From: Rhabditophanes sp. KR3021 | Lineage: Eukaryota > Nematoda > Chromadorea > Rhabditida > Alloionematidae | Direction: 5' to 3' | DNA length: 64,000 bases | Assembly (NCBI GenBank): GCA_963281155.1 | Contig: CAUJLY010000003.1 | Coordinates: 6,510,001-6,574,000 of the forward strand | Shown: positions 1 to 9,796 of the stretch, piece by piece | Layout of the letters: the number at the start of each line of letters is the position of its first letter | Position numbering within the stretch: position 1 is the first letter of the stretch | Notes under the pieces: model-generated | The model's database searches: none | What the model was told of the DNA's origin: nothing | The model's input: the letters and a program-made list of their open reading frames with translations, nothing else | Made by a program: the position numbers and the translations under genes

Positions 1-616
1 TCCTTTGCGAGCTAGTCGACTTTGATGCGCCATATTTTTCATTGCTAAGGAATAAGCTTGGTTTTTGCTTGCTGGATGAAGTATGTGTTCCATCAGATTT
101 TTGATTACTTGAGGATTTAGTGGGAAGCGTTTTAGAGTAGTAGACATTGGATGGTTCTTCGACTGTCTTAGTTGATTTAGAGGACCCAGCAATCGATCTG
201 GTGGTATATTTCGCACCACTTTGTTTATAAGAATCTGTAGTTCCTTGTTTGGTAAACGAGGTAACTGAATTTGGTCTCGATTTACTTGAAGTTTCAGAAA
301 CCATCGAGTTATCCTCTGAATTTGAGAAGGAATCACCTGTAGGAAACTTGTTAGACTTAACCGTTGACTTAGTTCTGTCCAACATTCCCAGATTTGAATT
401 ATTTATCATGGACGTCTCCTCAGTAATAGTCGAGAGTTGCTTACTCTTTGTAGCCAAATAATCTTCATCTGACTCGTCGTCATACAAATTATCAATTTGC
501 ATATCCTTCATATCATTCATATCTGCGTCAGAAACAGTTTCATTGCCATCTAAATTAACTAGAGTATAATATTGTGGTTGAAAAGATAAGTTAGTATTAC
601 CTTCGTTTAAACTCAT
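1..616 (-). CDS. Unrecognised Ser/Thr-rich protein, partial (N-terminal part)
   Basis: A reading frame runs without a stop from an ATG at 616 on the minus strand to the window edge, giving about 205 codons and no end. The product is hydrophilic, starts MSLNEGNTNLSFQPQYY, has an acidic patch (DNLYDDESDEDY) near residues 45-60, and is then rich in Ser, Thr and Lys with no hydrophobic segment. It becomes basic towards the window edge (AMKNMAHQSRLARKG), which may be the start of a structured domain outside the window. I see no intron in this part and do not recognise the family. The composition suggests a disordered, probably phosphorylated N-terminal tail of a cytoplasmic or nuclear protein; that is inference. 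It is transcribed away from the small gene at 903-1314 on the same strand. Confidence 0.6.
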   Translation of the reverse strand, partial: MSLNEGNTNLSFQPQYYTLVNLDGNETVSDADMNDMKDMQIDNLYDDESDEDYLATKSKQLSTITEETSMINNSNLGMLDRTKSTVKSNKFPTGDSFSNSEDNSMVSETSSKSRPNSVTSFTKQGTTDSYKQSGAKYTTRSIAGSSKSTKTVEEPSNVYYSKTLPTKSSSNQKSDGTHTSSSKQKPSLFLSNEKYGASKSTSSQR

Positions 617-902
617 CTTGTAGAATAGGCTAATAATTTAAAATGATGAGTAAGGTGGTTTGCTTATATGAAATGTAAGTCACTATAATGTTTGTATGAT
701 TGGTCAAAAGAGAGCTGCAGATGTTTAAATATGCGCCAACAAATGTATGTTTGTCTGTTGGAAAGAAGTGTATATTATACAAGTAAGAGAAATTGAAATC
801 ATTTAAAAGGTTCTGTAGTTATAGTGACTAACAAAGGGACAGCAGTTTTAAATTGTCAAGATAACAAAGAAAGGCAATAAATTTAAATTTGCAAATCAAC
901 AT

Positions 903-1314
903 TTATTTACGGAAATCATTCAAATAATATTTGAGCAAAAATAATTGCTCGAGGTTGTAGTAACCATTCCAACTTTCATCCCTTTTCCTTTCCAATTTAA
1001 CGACTTCAAACTTCCTATATTCATCAATTGGAACCGGCCAAGCATTTTCAGCGTTCCATATTCTTAGATTTTCCTGCAATTTTGTGCAATATTTATCTAA
1101 TTAACTCAAAACTTACCTTAATTGATGAATCAATTAAAATCATTTTTCCGCGGAATCCAGCAAGATTTTCGGCATTGAGAATATGCCGAATTACTCTCAA
1201 CTCCTTCAAGGGAGGAACCTCGTATTTATGCTTTAAATAGATATAAATAATAACATTATCATGATGCTTACTACATTCAAAATTATTAGAACATTTATCA
1301 AATAAGTGAGCCAT
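903..1314 (-). CDS. Small two-exon protein, unrecognised (about 122 aa)
   Basis: Exons run 1314-1117 and 1073-903 (minus strand). A 43-nt intron (1116-1074) with GTAAGT donor and GCAG acceptor joins them in phase 0. The protein begins MAHLFDKCSNNFECSKHHDN, has a basic, beta-rich middle (KHKYEVPPLKELRVIRHI) and ends in a Trp/Tyr-rich basic tail (ESWNGYYNLEQLFLLKYYLNDFRK, split here as NGYYNLEQLF then LLKYYLNDFRK). No signal peptide or membrane segment is evident. The size and the basic beta-rich composition would suit a mitochondrial ribosomal or nucleic-acid-associated small protein, but I see no diagnostic motif. The canonical splice sites and continuity of frame are the main support that it is real. 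Confidence 0.55.
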
Positions 1315-1910
1315 GATACTTATGAAGGTAATTTAATGAAATGAATTATTATTTTTAATCAAATGTTCAAATGCCACCATATTGTTATGAGATTCTTTTG
1401 TGTTGTAAAATAACCAAATATCTTTTATTTAATACGGATAATATGTTTAAAATTGACCTAACCTGTTGTCTTCTCCCTCTCAAAGACAGAGCATGGTCAG
1501 CATTGCATTTAATTTATGTGGTATTTAGACTAAGTTACTTGTACAAGAAGAAGATAGATCTTTCTAGAAGCTTATTTTTGCTCATGTTGTAATGGTATTA
1601 CTTTTAAAAGGATCTTATCTAATTTTACTATCAACAAGAAGTTCAAAAAGCTTTTAATCAAATAATTTGTACATTTTATTTGGATGATTTTATGCTCAAA
1701 AATGTACTAATCAAAACATTGGATGCACTTTGTAGGGTGATATGCCGCCCAACAGTTTTTTTTCAAATATTCTTCTTACCAGGCGGTAAATGTCATCATT
1801 ATCGTTCTTTTTGCAGTACTATTTTCATTAATTATATCTCTCCGTTAGACCTTGCTTTTAACTAAATTTTGATGATTTTTCAGATTACATCTTAACCTTA
1901 CACAAAAAGA
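1315..1910. other. Intergenic, divergent 5' region
   Basis: About 600 bp between a minus-strand gene and the plus-strand R2-like gene, so it should hold both promoters. The short open frames here start at TTG or are low complexity, and no splice-linked coding frame was found. Nothing else is recognisable. Confidence 0.5.
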
Positions 1911-3041
1911 ATGGGAGTTTTAACTGATTCACTAAAATCTACTACTACTGGTTGCAAGGTAAATAGTTTTAAACGGTAATTTAATAATATTTTTCAAGCA
2001 AACCGATCCTAAGCCAAACGTACTTAAGATGGAACCAAAAAAAGCTGTTGTTGGTAGTACGGAATTGCTCCAGACGGAAACTGAAAATCGCTTTGTAATC
2101 TTCCCCCTTAACCATGGGGAGATTTTCCAAAACTACAAAGACGCTGCCAAGAAATTCTGGACTCCATCCAAGGTAAATTAGCTCATTTTTCTTATTATAA
2201 CTTGTCATCATCTTTTTAGTTCAACTTCATCGAATGCAAACGCGCTCTTGAAAAGATGGACAAAGTCGAAAGAGCAGCCTTCGATAAATGCGTTTGTAGT
2301 CTGACTTTCGCTCATGGCTATGATTCAGTCAACTACATAGAAGATTATGCTAAGTCCGTTCCTATCCTCGAAGCTCGTTTTTTCTTCGGCTGGGAAGTTG
2401 CGATGGAAGGCATTCATACTGAAACCTTCAAAAAGATCTTTGGTGACTTCGTCCAAGACACAAGCATCTCTACCACTTCACTTAGGAAATTAGCTGGGTC
2501 AAGAAAAGACTGGTGCAACAAATGGATCGGCAATCCAAACGTTCATTTCGGAGAACGTACTTTTGCTTTGGCTGTAGCTCAGAATATCTTTAACGTTGGG
2601 GGTTTTGCAGCTTTGTTAGGGTATTGTGAGAGTGGACTTTTTAGAGGATTAAAGGAGGCATTGGATACCATATTTGAGGATCAAAGAATCTCTGGCAGCT
2701 TCGCTGTTCTTTTAACAACGTATGTTAGTGATAAACCAAGTGGGGAGCGTGTTTTGGAAATGGTCAAAGAAGTTGTTGCCATTGAACAGAACTACCTTAA
2801 GGAAAGTTTGATGGGGCCAAAGGAAGTTCTTCTACAACACGTCGAGTTTGTAGCTGACCATCTTCTCAAAGAATTAAACATCAAGCCACACTTTGGAAGG
2901 GCAGAAAACATCATCGGGTACATGAAAAATCTGAACTTCAACCACAGAGCCGTCAAAAAAGCAGGAACCAGATACCAAGCTCCTACCGCCAGATATCAAG
3001 ACAACATTGATGACGCCTTTGACTTGGATGCCGACTTTTAA
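1911..3041 (+). CDS. Ribonucleotide reductase small-subunit (R2)-like pseudoenzyme
   Basis: Exons are 1911-1958, 1999-2172 and 2220-3041 (introns of 40 and 47 nt), giving 347 aa. The family is clear from RFVIFPL and FWTPSK in the N-terminal third, EARFFFGWEVAMEGIH (residues 125-140), DWCNKWIG and FGER in the middle, and the last seven residues FDLDADF, the R1-docking tail of class I R2 proteins. In canonical R2 six residues bind two irons and a Tyr carries the radical. By spacing, E137 and H140 are kept. The first Asp is His106, the mid-protein Glu is Gln195, the last Glu is Gln229, the last His is Ser232, and the radical Tyr is Phe144. The protein therefore cannot form the normal cofactor. 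Known parallels are yeast Rnr4, which stabilises R2, and other catalytically dead partners. A structural, regulatory or inhibitory role in dNTP supply is inferred. It is followed 278 bp later by a CLPTM1L-like gene on the same strand. An AATAAA lies near 3084. Confidence 0.85.
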
Positions 3042-3319
3042 TTACTAACACTTTACTATTTATGTCTTTTAATAATCTTTTTTGAATAAAATTTACTTTT
3101 CACTTGGCTTACTTTGGAATTCTTACTGCTTTTGAATCATTTTTTGAGTTGATTTATTTTCCACTTCGCTTACTTTCTTCTATTCATGTCTTTCCATTAT
3201 CTTTTTTGAATAATTTTACTTTTTTTGGCCTGTAAATAAAGGTTGTTCCAATAGTTTTCGTTGTCTAGGACATACTACCATCCAAATGTAGATTGTACGT
3301 GGCTGCAATTTATTCAAAA

Positions 3320-4945
3320 ATGAGTATCTCAAAAGTTATTAATATTTTGCTGTTGCTGATAGTGCCTGTTTATATCGGCAATTCATTGTATGAGTTTTAT
3401 AAACTTTATCATCCCAAACAATGTGATTTGGTTGTTGATAAGCAGTGTATTGAGGTTGGTTTGGGTTTGGTGATTAATTAAACTTTTTTGTAGCCTTTGA
3501 CTATATTTAGGAAAGATAATGATGCTCCTGTTCAAATTAGGTTGTTTCAGTCATTCAGTGATAATTTGCAAGTTGGCGATCCTGTGGAATTGTTTAGGCA
3601 AAATGATTTTATCTTGAAGGATGGGTTATTTACGAATGTTACGGTTAATGTCGCCAATAAGAGGTCTATTAACAATTTATTCATCCACGTTTTATTATAT
3701 CCTAACAATTACGATGACTCTAAGAAAGCAATTTGGGCATCTGATTTATCAGTCAAAGCTGTTGATTTGAGAGTTCCAGTTGATAAAGAATACAATTTAT
3801 TAGAATCTGAAGTTAAGGAAGATAAAGTTGATCCAAAAAAGAGAGCACTTCCGACTTTGCATATTGCCAAAACAATCAAAGTAGCAATAATCTCTGACAT
3901 GTACTCATATTCAAGGAACAATATTCCTTCAGAATTTTATAATCACATGAAAATAGTAGGTAATAACAAATACGTCCCTGTCCTTGTCAAAGACTTCATG
4001 AAGGACCGCACGACATTCTACCAACAATTTGATTCAAACACCATCGAGCTATCATTCCAAGTCAGAGCCATCAGCATAGGTGAATTCAGATTAGCCTCAA
4101 ATTTCGAAACTTCATTCTCTAAATTAAAAGAATTAGGATTTAAAGATCATGATTTCGATCAAATGAAAGAAATTTTCTGTGCAATTAACTTTTACTATCT
4201 TGGAATGATCATTACTGTTTGTACAGTTCATATTGTGGTGGACTTTTTAAGTTTTACAACTGATATTTCATTTTGGAAGTCGAGAAAGGATATGAGAGGT
4301 CTCTCGATGAAGGTATTGGTCTGGAATTGTTTCAGTGATACTATTATTTTGTTGTATTTGTACGAGCAAAAGTCTAGTCTTCTGATTATAATTCCATGTG
4401 GCATTAGAATTGTGATTGAATTATGGAAGTTGTCAAAAGCCACAAAAACGGAGGTAACCTTCAAATACCTAATCATCCCCTCCTTCCAATGTGGCCAAAA
4501 ATCAAAAGACGAACTAGAAACAGATCAATTTGACAATGAAGCCATGAAATATCTTTACATCATCATGACTCCCATCTGCATAGGTGGAGCCATCTACTCA
4601 TTGGCATATGTTCCTCACAAAAGTTGGTATTCCTGGCTAATTAACTCTTTGGCAAATGGCATTTACGGGTTTGGATTTATATTTATGTTGCCACAATTAT
4701 TTTTGAATTATAAGCTTAAATCAGTCGCTCATTTGCCGTGGAAGCCTTTTATGTTGAAGGCTTTCAATACATTTATTGACGATGTATTTTCGATGATCGT
4801 CACAATGCCAACTGCCCATCGTATTGCTTGTTTCAGAGATGATATCGTTTTTTTCATTTATTTATATCAACGATATTTGTATCCAGTTGACAAAAATAGA
4901 CTTGATGAATCTATTGATGAAGGAAGCAAACAAAAAATTGAATGA
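3320..4945 (+). CDS. CLPTM1L-like multi-pass membrane protein
   Basis: Exons 3320-3454 and 3494-4945, with a 39-nt intron, give 528 aa, close to the roughly 538 aa of vertebrate CLPTM1L. An N-terminal membrane anchor (ILLLLIVPVYIGNSLYEF) is followed by a long luminal beta-rich region (residues about 45-230). Then come multiple transmembrane helices with family hallmarks: FWKSRKDMRGLS, SSLLIIIPCGIRIVIELWK, the YGFGFIFMLPQLFLNYKLKS segment, HLPWKPF and DDVFSM. The C-terminal QRYLYPVDKNR resembles CLPTM1L more than CLPTM1. CLPTM1-family proteins sit in the ER; CLPTM1L is reported as a lipid scramblase acting on the GPI precursor GlcN-PI, and CLPTM1 affects receptor trafficking. Which role applies here is inference. 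The start is the ATG at 3320; the upstream TTG frame is not needed. It lies between the R2-like gene and presenilin with short gaps, so the three may be co-transcribed. Confidence 0.88.
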
Positions 4946-5141
4946 TTATGTCTGTATTTTGCCTTAATAAATATTATATTTCTTTAAAAGTTTTCATGCA
5001 ATAGTCCTTAACAGAATAATTCCACCCTACCATTGGTAAAAGATGTCCCAGATGGCATTTTTATGTTCACCCATAAACACATTTTTTATAGTCTTTATCA
5101 AGAAAAGTAATCTTATTTCTAATTTAACACCTTGATAAAGA

Positions 5142-6565
5142 ATGTCTGAGTCCATAGAAGAACATCTCGAAGAACCTACTCCTCCTCAAGTGCAACGCCG
5201 AGTTAGGCGGATGCAGCCTAAACAGGTAACTGAATTCAATGTAAATACTAGTGCTACCCATGTTGCCAAATTGTTCTTACCTATTACTCTCACGATGATT
5301 CATGTTTTGATTTGTATCAAATGGGTTCCTTATTATTATGATATCAAAAGTAGTGGGCAGCAGCAGTTGTAAGTTGATTTGATGATAGGTGATAATTATT
5401 TGTTTAGAGTATATACCCCTTTTCGGGAAGAAGATGATCAGTCATTTTGGCAACTAATGTTTGTGATAATTGGCAATTCGATTGTAATGCTGATTTATAT
5501 CATCGCCGTCACATGTGTAATAATCTTTTTATACAAGAAGAAGTTTTATAAGTGCGTGAATACTTTTCTTTTCACTAATTCTCTGATGTTGATGACTGTA
5601 TTTATGTACTTTCATTTTCAAGAAATATTCAAAACGATTGGTATTCCAGTGGATATTCTTTCAATGTTTGTGCTTATACTAAATCTTTGCGTAGGAGGAA
5701 TCATCTCAATCCACTTCAAAGGGCCGATGATAGTTCAAAATGGGTATCACATTTTCGTATCCTCAATCTTAGCGTTAACTTTACTCAAATTCCTACCAAA
5801 TTGGTCTGTTTGGGGAATATTAGTGATGATGTCTTTGTGGGATTTAGTTGCTGTATTGCATAAACGAGGACCACTGCGAATTTTAGTTGAAACTGCTCAG
5901 GAGAGAAATGAACCCATCTTTGCTTCGTTGATTTATACGGCTACAATGGCTTATCAGACTATCAATGGATTGAGTACTATTTCGGAGGAGACTACAAGTT
6001 TTCAGTCTAGTTCCGTTAATGGACAGGAGGGTGGGAGGCAAGAAGGTGGCGGTTCAAATAATAGGCAGGAGAATGCTGAGTCGATGAGACAAGATCAGGG
6101 AACATCATCAGTAAGGATTGCTCCGTCTCGTGTGGTTAACACCTCTGTTGAAGCAGTTGGGAAAAATAGGTCATCTAATACACAAATAGTGTACGGGGAC
6201 CCCGAAGCAAGTATTCCGTTAGATGGAATAAACCCACAAGAAGTGGAAACAGAACAAAACCCCGGGATCCGCATTGGTCTTGGAGACTTCATTTTCTACT
6301 CACTACTCGTAGCCAAATCAGCCTCCTTCAATGACTGGACAGTCGTAACTATAGCATACATATCTATCCTCGTGGCAAGTTCCTTTCCTCCTAAAAATGT
6401 CTAATTTAAATATTTCAGGGTCTTTCAATGACATTAACATTACTCGCAGTATTTCAAAAAGCACTTCCAGCTTTACCAATCTCAATCTTGCTAAGCTTAA
6501 TGATGGTCTTAATCTCAGTCATTTTTATTTCTCCTTTTATTAATCAACTAACTGTCTTTGTATAA
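5142..6565 (+). CDS. Presenilin (catalytic subunit of gamma-secretase)
   Basis: Exons are 5142-5368, 5408-6374 and 6419-6565, giving 446 aa. Presenilin is the intramembrane aspartyl protease of gamma-secretase, cutting Notch-type and other single-pass proteins. Hallmarks are LVYTPF after TM1, GPLRILVETAQERNEPIF after TM6, catalytic Asp221 in SLWDLVAVL, catalytic Asp369 in GLGDFIFYS, and the PAL motif at residues 415-417 near the C-terminus. About nine hydrophobic segments are visible. The hydrophilic loop between the two catalytic helices (about residues 255-355) is Gln/Ser/Gly-rich and poorly conserved, as is usual. The length matches C. elegans SEL-12; HOP-1 is shorter and SPE-4 more diverged, so SEL-12-like is the best guess. 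The last intron (6375-6418) is best read as GC-AG, which restores SILVGLSM. It starts 196 bp after the CLPTM1L-like stop. Confidence 0.93.
6375..6418 (+). other. Probable GC-AG intron in presenilin
   Basis: The conserved reading YISILV-GLSMTLTLL requires splicing from GTG|GCAAGT to TTTCAG|GGT. The only nearby GT (6372) would drop one conserved residue and has a poor consensus, whereas GCAAGT is the usual context of GC donors. Confidence 0.65.
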
Positions 6566-7051
6566 ATTATTCGGCCTTTTTAATAAATATTTTTTTATAC
6601 TCCTTGTTGTAATTTGTCTGGAAGTGGGTAAGATACATATAAAAAGAGATACACATCTTGTATGACTAAGAATTATATGAAATCAGCTAGACACATTGTG
6701 ATAAGACTCTGTTGTTAAGGTAATTGTGGGATATTTTAGTTGATGACAATTCCATGTAATTTATAAACCACAGAAGGTCGTGTGTTTGAAGGCGCTGCAT
6801 TTTTTAAAGGAATTCCCCAAAGCGGGTATCAAATGAAACAATCCTCGTTAAAAGATCAAAACAATTTAATTAATTAGCATAATATTTATATACTATTTTG
6901 ATGTAAAACAATAATTATTGAACACGTTAGCCGATTACATATAATAAAATTACACACTATCTCGAATAAAAGTTATTAAGTAAAACCTTTATTTACAAAT
7001 CAATTTTAAAATACAAAATAAAATGGCCATTCAACAATAAGACCTCTATAA
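6566..7051. other. Intergenic, convergent 3' regions
   Basis: An AATAAA follows the presenilin stop near 6581. The rest is AT-rich sequence between two gene ends. No coding frame or RNA gene was seen. Confidence 0.5.
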
Positions 7052-7948
7052 TTAGCCACAATAAGTCTCATAATGATACGATTTTGTTCCATACGTGAAC
7101 ATTTCCCTTCTAAGATCCACCACATGTGTAGGATTGATCCGTACCTCATAAGTAAATCTAGTTAACTGCAATAATTCGGTAATATTTAAAGCATCACTTA
7201 ACCCAGAATGAGCATCTCCCTTGAAATTTAATCTGAATGCTTCGATAATTTCTTTTAATTTCATATTATTCAGCTTTTTATTTGTAACCCTTTTGCTGAT
7301 TGGAGAAAGGATATGTCTGATGTCAGCATATCTGAGAAAAGCACGCTCAGGTACGATATTAAATTTAAATAAATTGCGGAACAGAAATTTGGCGAGATCA
7401 TTGTGTCCGTCAGTTACCATCAAAAAATCATTTCTTTCACCATTGAAAGAGCATTCAGTATGGAGTTCTAGCCAATTCATAAATTTGTACCATACTATAT
7501 TTAGGGAGTCTGCTTGGTCTATATCTGCTTGTTTGATTCCAGTTAGTTTCTTGCACAGATTAGATAGATGCGGCTTGCGTAGAGGTCTGACTAATTGATG
7601 GAAGATTGAAACGGTTTTGGAGTTGGTTGTGTCAATTAATATGGCGGGAAAATCTATTATTTCGTGTTCGTAGTGTGGATGGTAAAAGTCCTGGCAAGTA
7701 GCTTCAAAGTCTACTACGACTAAATACTTGTATTTGGAGTATTTTTGAATAGTCGGCAAAGGTGAAGGTAGAGCACATCTAAAATAATAAAAATTAATAA
7801 ATTCAAATAAAAAAGCAGCTTACTTTAGCGGGTAGACATTTTGATGATTTGAATAAATAGGACTATATCCATTATCAACATAAACCGCCGGATTACCATA
7901 CGAGACTTGAAAGCCATAACCATGATGATAATAATAATTAAACGTCAT
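7052..7948 (-). CDS. ERI1/ERI3-family DEDDh 3'-5' exonuclease
   Basis: Exons 7948-7824 and 7778-7052 (minus strand), with a 45-nt intron, give 283 aa. The DEDDh core is complete: Asp65 and Glu67 in VVDFEATC, Asp169 in TDGHNDLAKF, and His232 and Asp237 in HSGLSDALNI. Other family signatures are EIIDFPAILI after motif I and LCKKLTGIKQADID. Members of this family trim the 3' ends of RNA (5.8S rRNA, histone mRNA, small RNAs) or of DNA. In motif II the residue before the catalytic Asp is Asn where many relatives have Trp. The first 48 residues are Tyr/Asn/Gly-rich and disordered, and no SAP domain is visible, so it resembles ERI3 or CRN-4-type proteins more than full ERI-1. It is convergent with presenilin (486 bp). 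The start ATG is the first in the spliced frame. Confidence 0.85.
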
Positions 7949-8320
7949 GCTTTTAGCCAGCTTTTTATTGAATGAAAAATATATATTTTATATAGCTAAT
8001 TTGTTGTAATGGTTGTTGCCAAGGAATTATGGTTTTTTATATAGACAAGTAGAGGGATAGCCAAAATGGTTTGAAGCACAGTTTTCTATTTTTATTATTA
8101 TCAAACTTAAATTGTTATGTATTGTCGCATGCTTCGTCACACCACTATAGATGTCTAATCTATAGAGTTCATTTGTTTCGCGCTATTTGGATTAGTTTCC
8201 TTTTTACATTAAGTGCAAGAGATACTTTGACGGGAAGGTAAAGGTAGAGCGTATGTAAATTTCAATAAGAATAAGCAAATTTAGTGGAGATAATAGAACA
8301 TATGTATCAGGTGTTTTGCC
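7949..8320. other. Divergent promoter region
   Basis: About 370 bp between the exonuclease (minus) and the phosphatase (plus). It should contain both promoters. No conserved motif was identified. Confidence 0.4.
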
Positions 8321-9673
8321 ATGTATCTCATTCACTTTTACTTACACCAACTACACGCCATGGTTGTTACTTTCAACTTGCAATCTTCTGCCCCCAAGCC
8401 AAATCCGATGAGTGCTTCCAAAGAACGACCAAAGAAAATCAAAGACAAGACTCTTCCTTCCTCAGCTTTTCAAAAGACCTCTAACATCCAGGAATGGTTC
8501 AATACCTTATGCAGGGGTGAATTTAAAGAGTATTGCAAAGCCGTGCGTGCCAAGCAATACAGAAGATCCCCTGCTCATTTGACTTGCGAAGCTATGGATC
8601 TAGAGCCTTTGAAAGGAAGGTATGAAGACGTGATCTGTTACGACCAAAGCCGTGTTGTTTTGAAGCGGGAGTTTGGAAAAGTTGATCCTGATGACAAGGA
8701 TTTTATTCATGCTAATTGGATCATTACACCGGGCACTAGGACCAAGTACATTTTATGCCAAGTAAGCTTTTGATTTAAATATTTTGGTTATATGCTAATT
8801 TAGGGACCACTCGAAAACACCATCCCAGACATGTGGGAAATGATGTTTCAAGAGAGAGTTTCCATCATAGTGATGGTCTGCCAATGTGTTGAAGATGGAT
8901 TGCAAAAGTGCGAAAAATACTGGCCGGAGACGAATGAAACATACGGCTATTACAAAGTAGAAAATCTAGGCGATGTCAAAAGCAAATGGTTGAAGGATAT
9001 GCATGAGGTTGAAGTGAGAGAATTGTCTATAACTGCTCCAAATAATGTTAGACACAAGTTATTGCATATGGTTATTACAAATATTGGTGATCATTTGGCC
9101 TCTCAAGATCCCAATCATCTCTGTAAATTGTCTATTTTTGCTAAGAAATATGCTTATGATAAGAATGGTCCTATTGCTACTCATTGCAGCGCAGGGATCG
9201 GTCGCAGCGGGTTGTTTGCGGCTATTCAATACGTGTATGAAGGCATGATGACCTCTGACAGTACCGATCCAATGCAATTGGTAAAGGAAATGAGAGCTTG
9301 CCGTAAGAATTGCCTTCAAACGTACCTCCAGTATGCGTGTCTCAATATGTGCCTAGCTAATCTTTTCATCCGCAAAAAGCTCATCAGAAACGGGGAAGAA
9401 TACAAAACCTTACTAAAAAAGTACAATGTGTACTTCAATGTCTTCATGAATGCTGCCAAACAAAAGAAGAAAGCAACAAAGAGGTTCGAGAAAAGTCTCG
9501 ATATCGAAGATGGTAACAAGGAAAATGAAGACACGAAGAAAGAAAGCACAAGTACCTCGAAAGTTGGCGGGGAAAAACAACTGCAGAAGCCCCGTGTTCT
9601 ATCCAAAAAGACAATGGCGGAACAGACGGCAAGAAAAAGTGGCTCAACCTATCTTAATCGGCTCCAAAACTAA
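8321..9673 (+). CDS. Classical protein tyrosine phosphatase (nematode expanded type)
   Basis: Exons 8321-8761 and 8804-9673, with a 42-nt intron, give up to 436 aa; ATGs at 8360 and 8408 are also in frame and the true start is uncertain. A single PTP domain spans about residues 55-350. It has RYEDVICYDQSRVVL (substrate-recognition loop), HANWI, CQGPLENTIPDMWEM at the splice junction, and the P-loop HCSAGIGRSG with nucleophile Cys275 and Arg281. The Q-loop is QTYLQY. The general-acid WPD loop reads NIGD (Asp243): the Asp is kept but Trp and Pro are lost, which may slow or alter catalysis. A Lys/Glu-rich tail follows. Nematodes carry a large expansion of such single-domain phosphatases, many expressed in sperm; that context is known for C. 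elegans, and its application here is inference. No signal peptide or membrane segment is needed for the domain. Confidence 0.88.
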
Positions 9674-9796
9674 CATTATTTTAAAAAATACTTTATTAAA
9701 CTAAAATAAATCTAACCTGTCTAATTTGAATTTATTTATTTCAAAATAATAATTTACATTTTGTAAAAGAATAAAAATATGTATTAAATTTTGTTT

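Noticed and set aside
1680..1865. 61-codon plus-strand frame
   Set aside because: Starts at TTG, ordinary AT-rich composition, no splice partner.
5841..5843. Presenilin catalytic motif reads WD instead of YD
   Set aside because: Trp before the catalytic Asp is, as far as I recall, common in invertebrate presenilins, so not treated as an anomaly.
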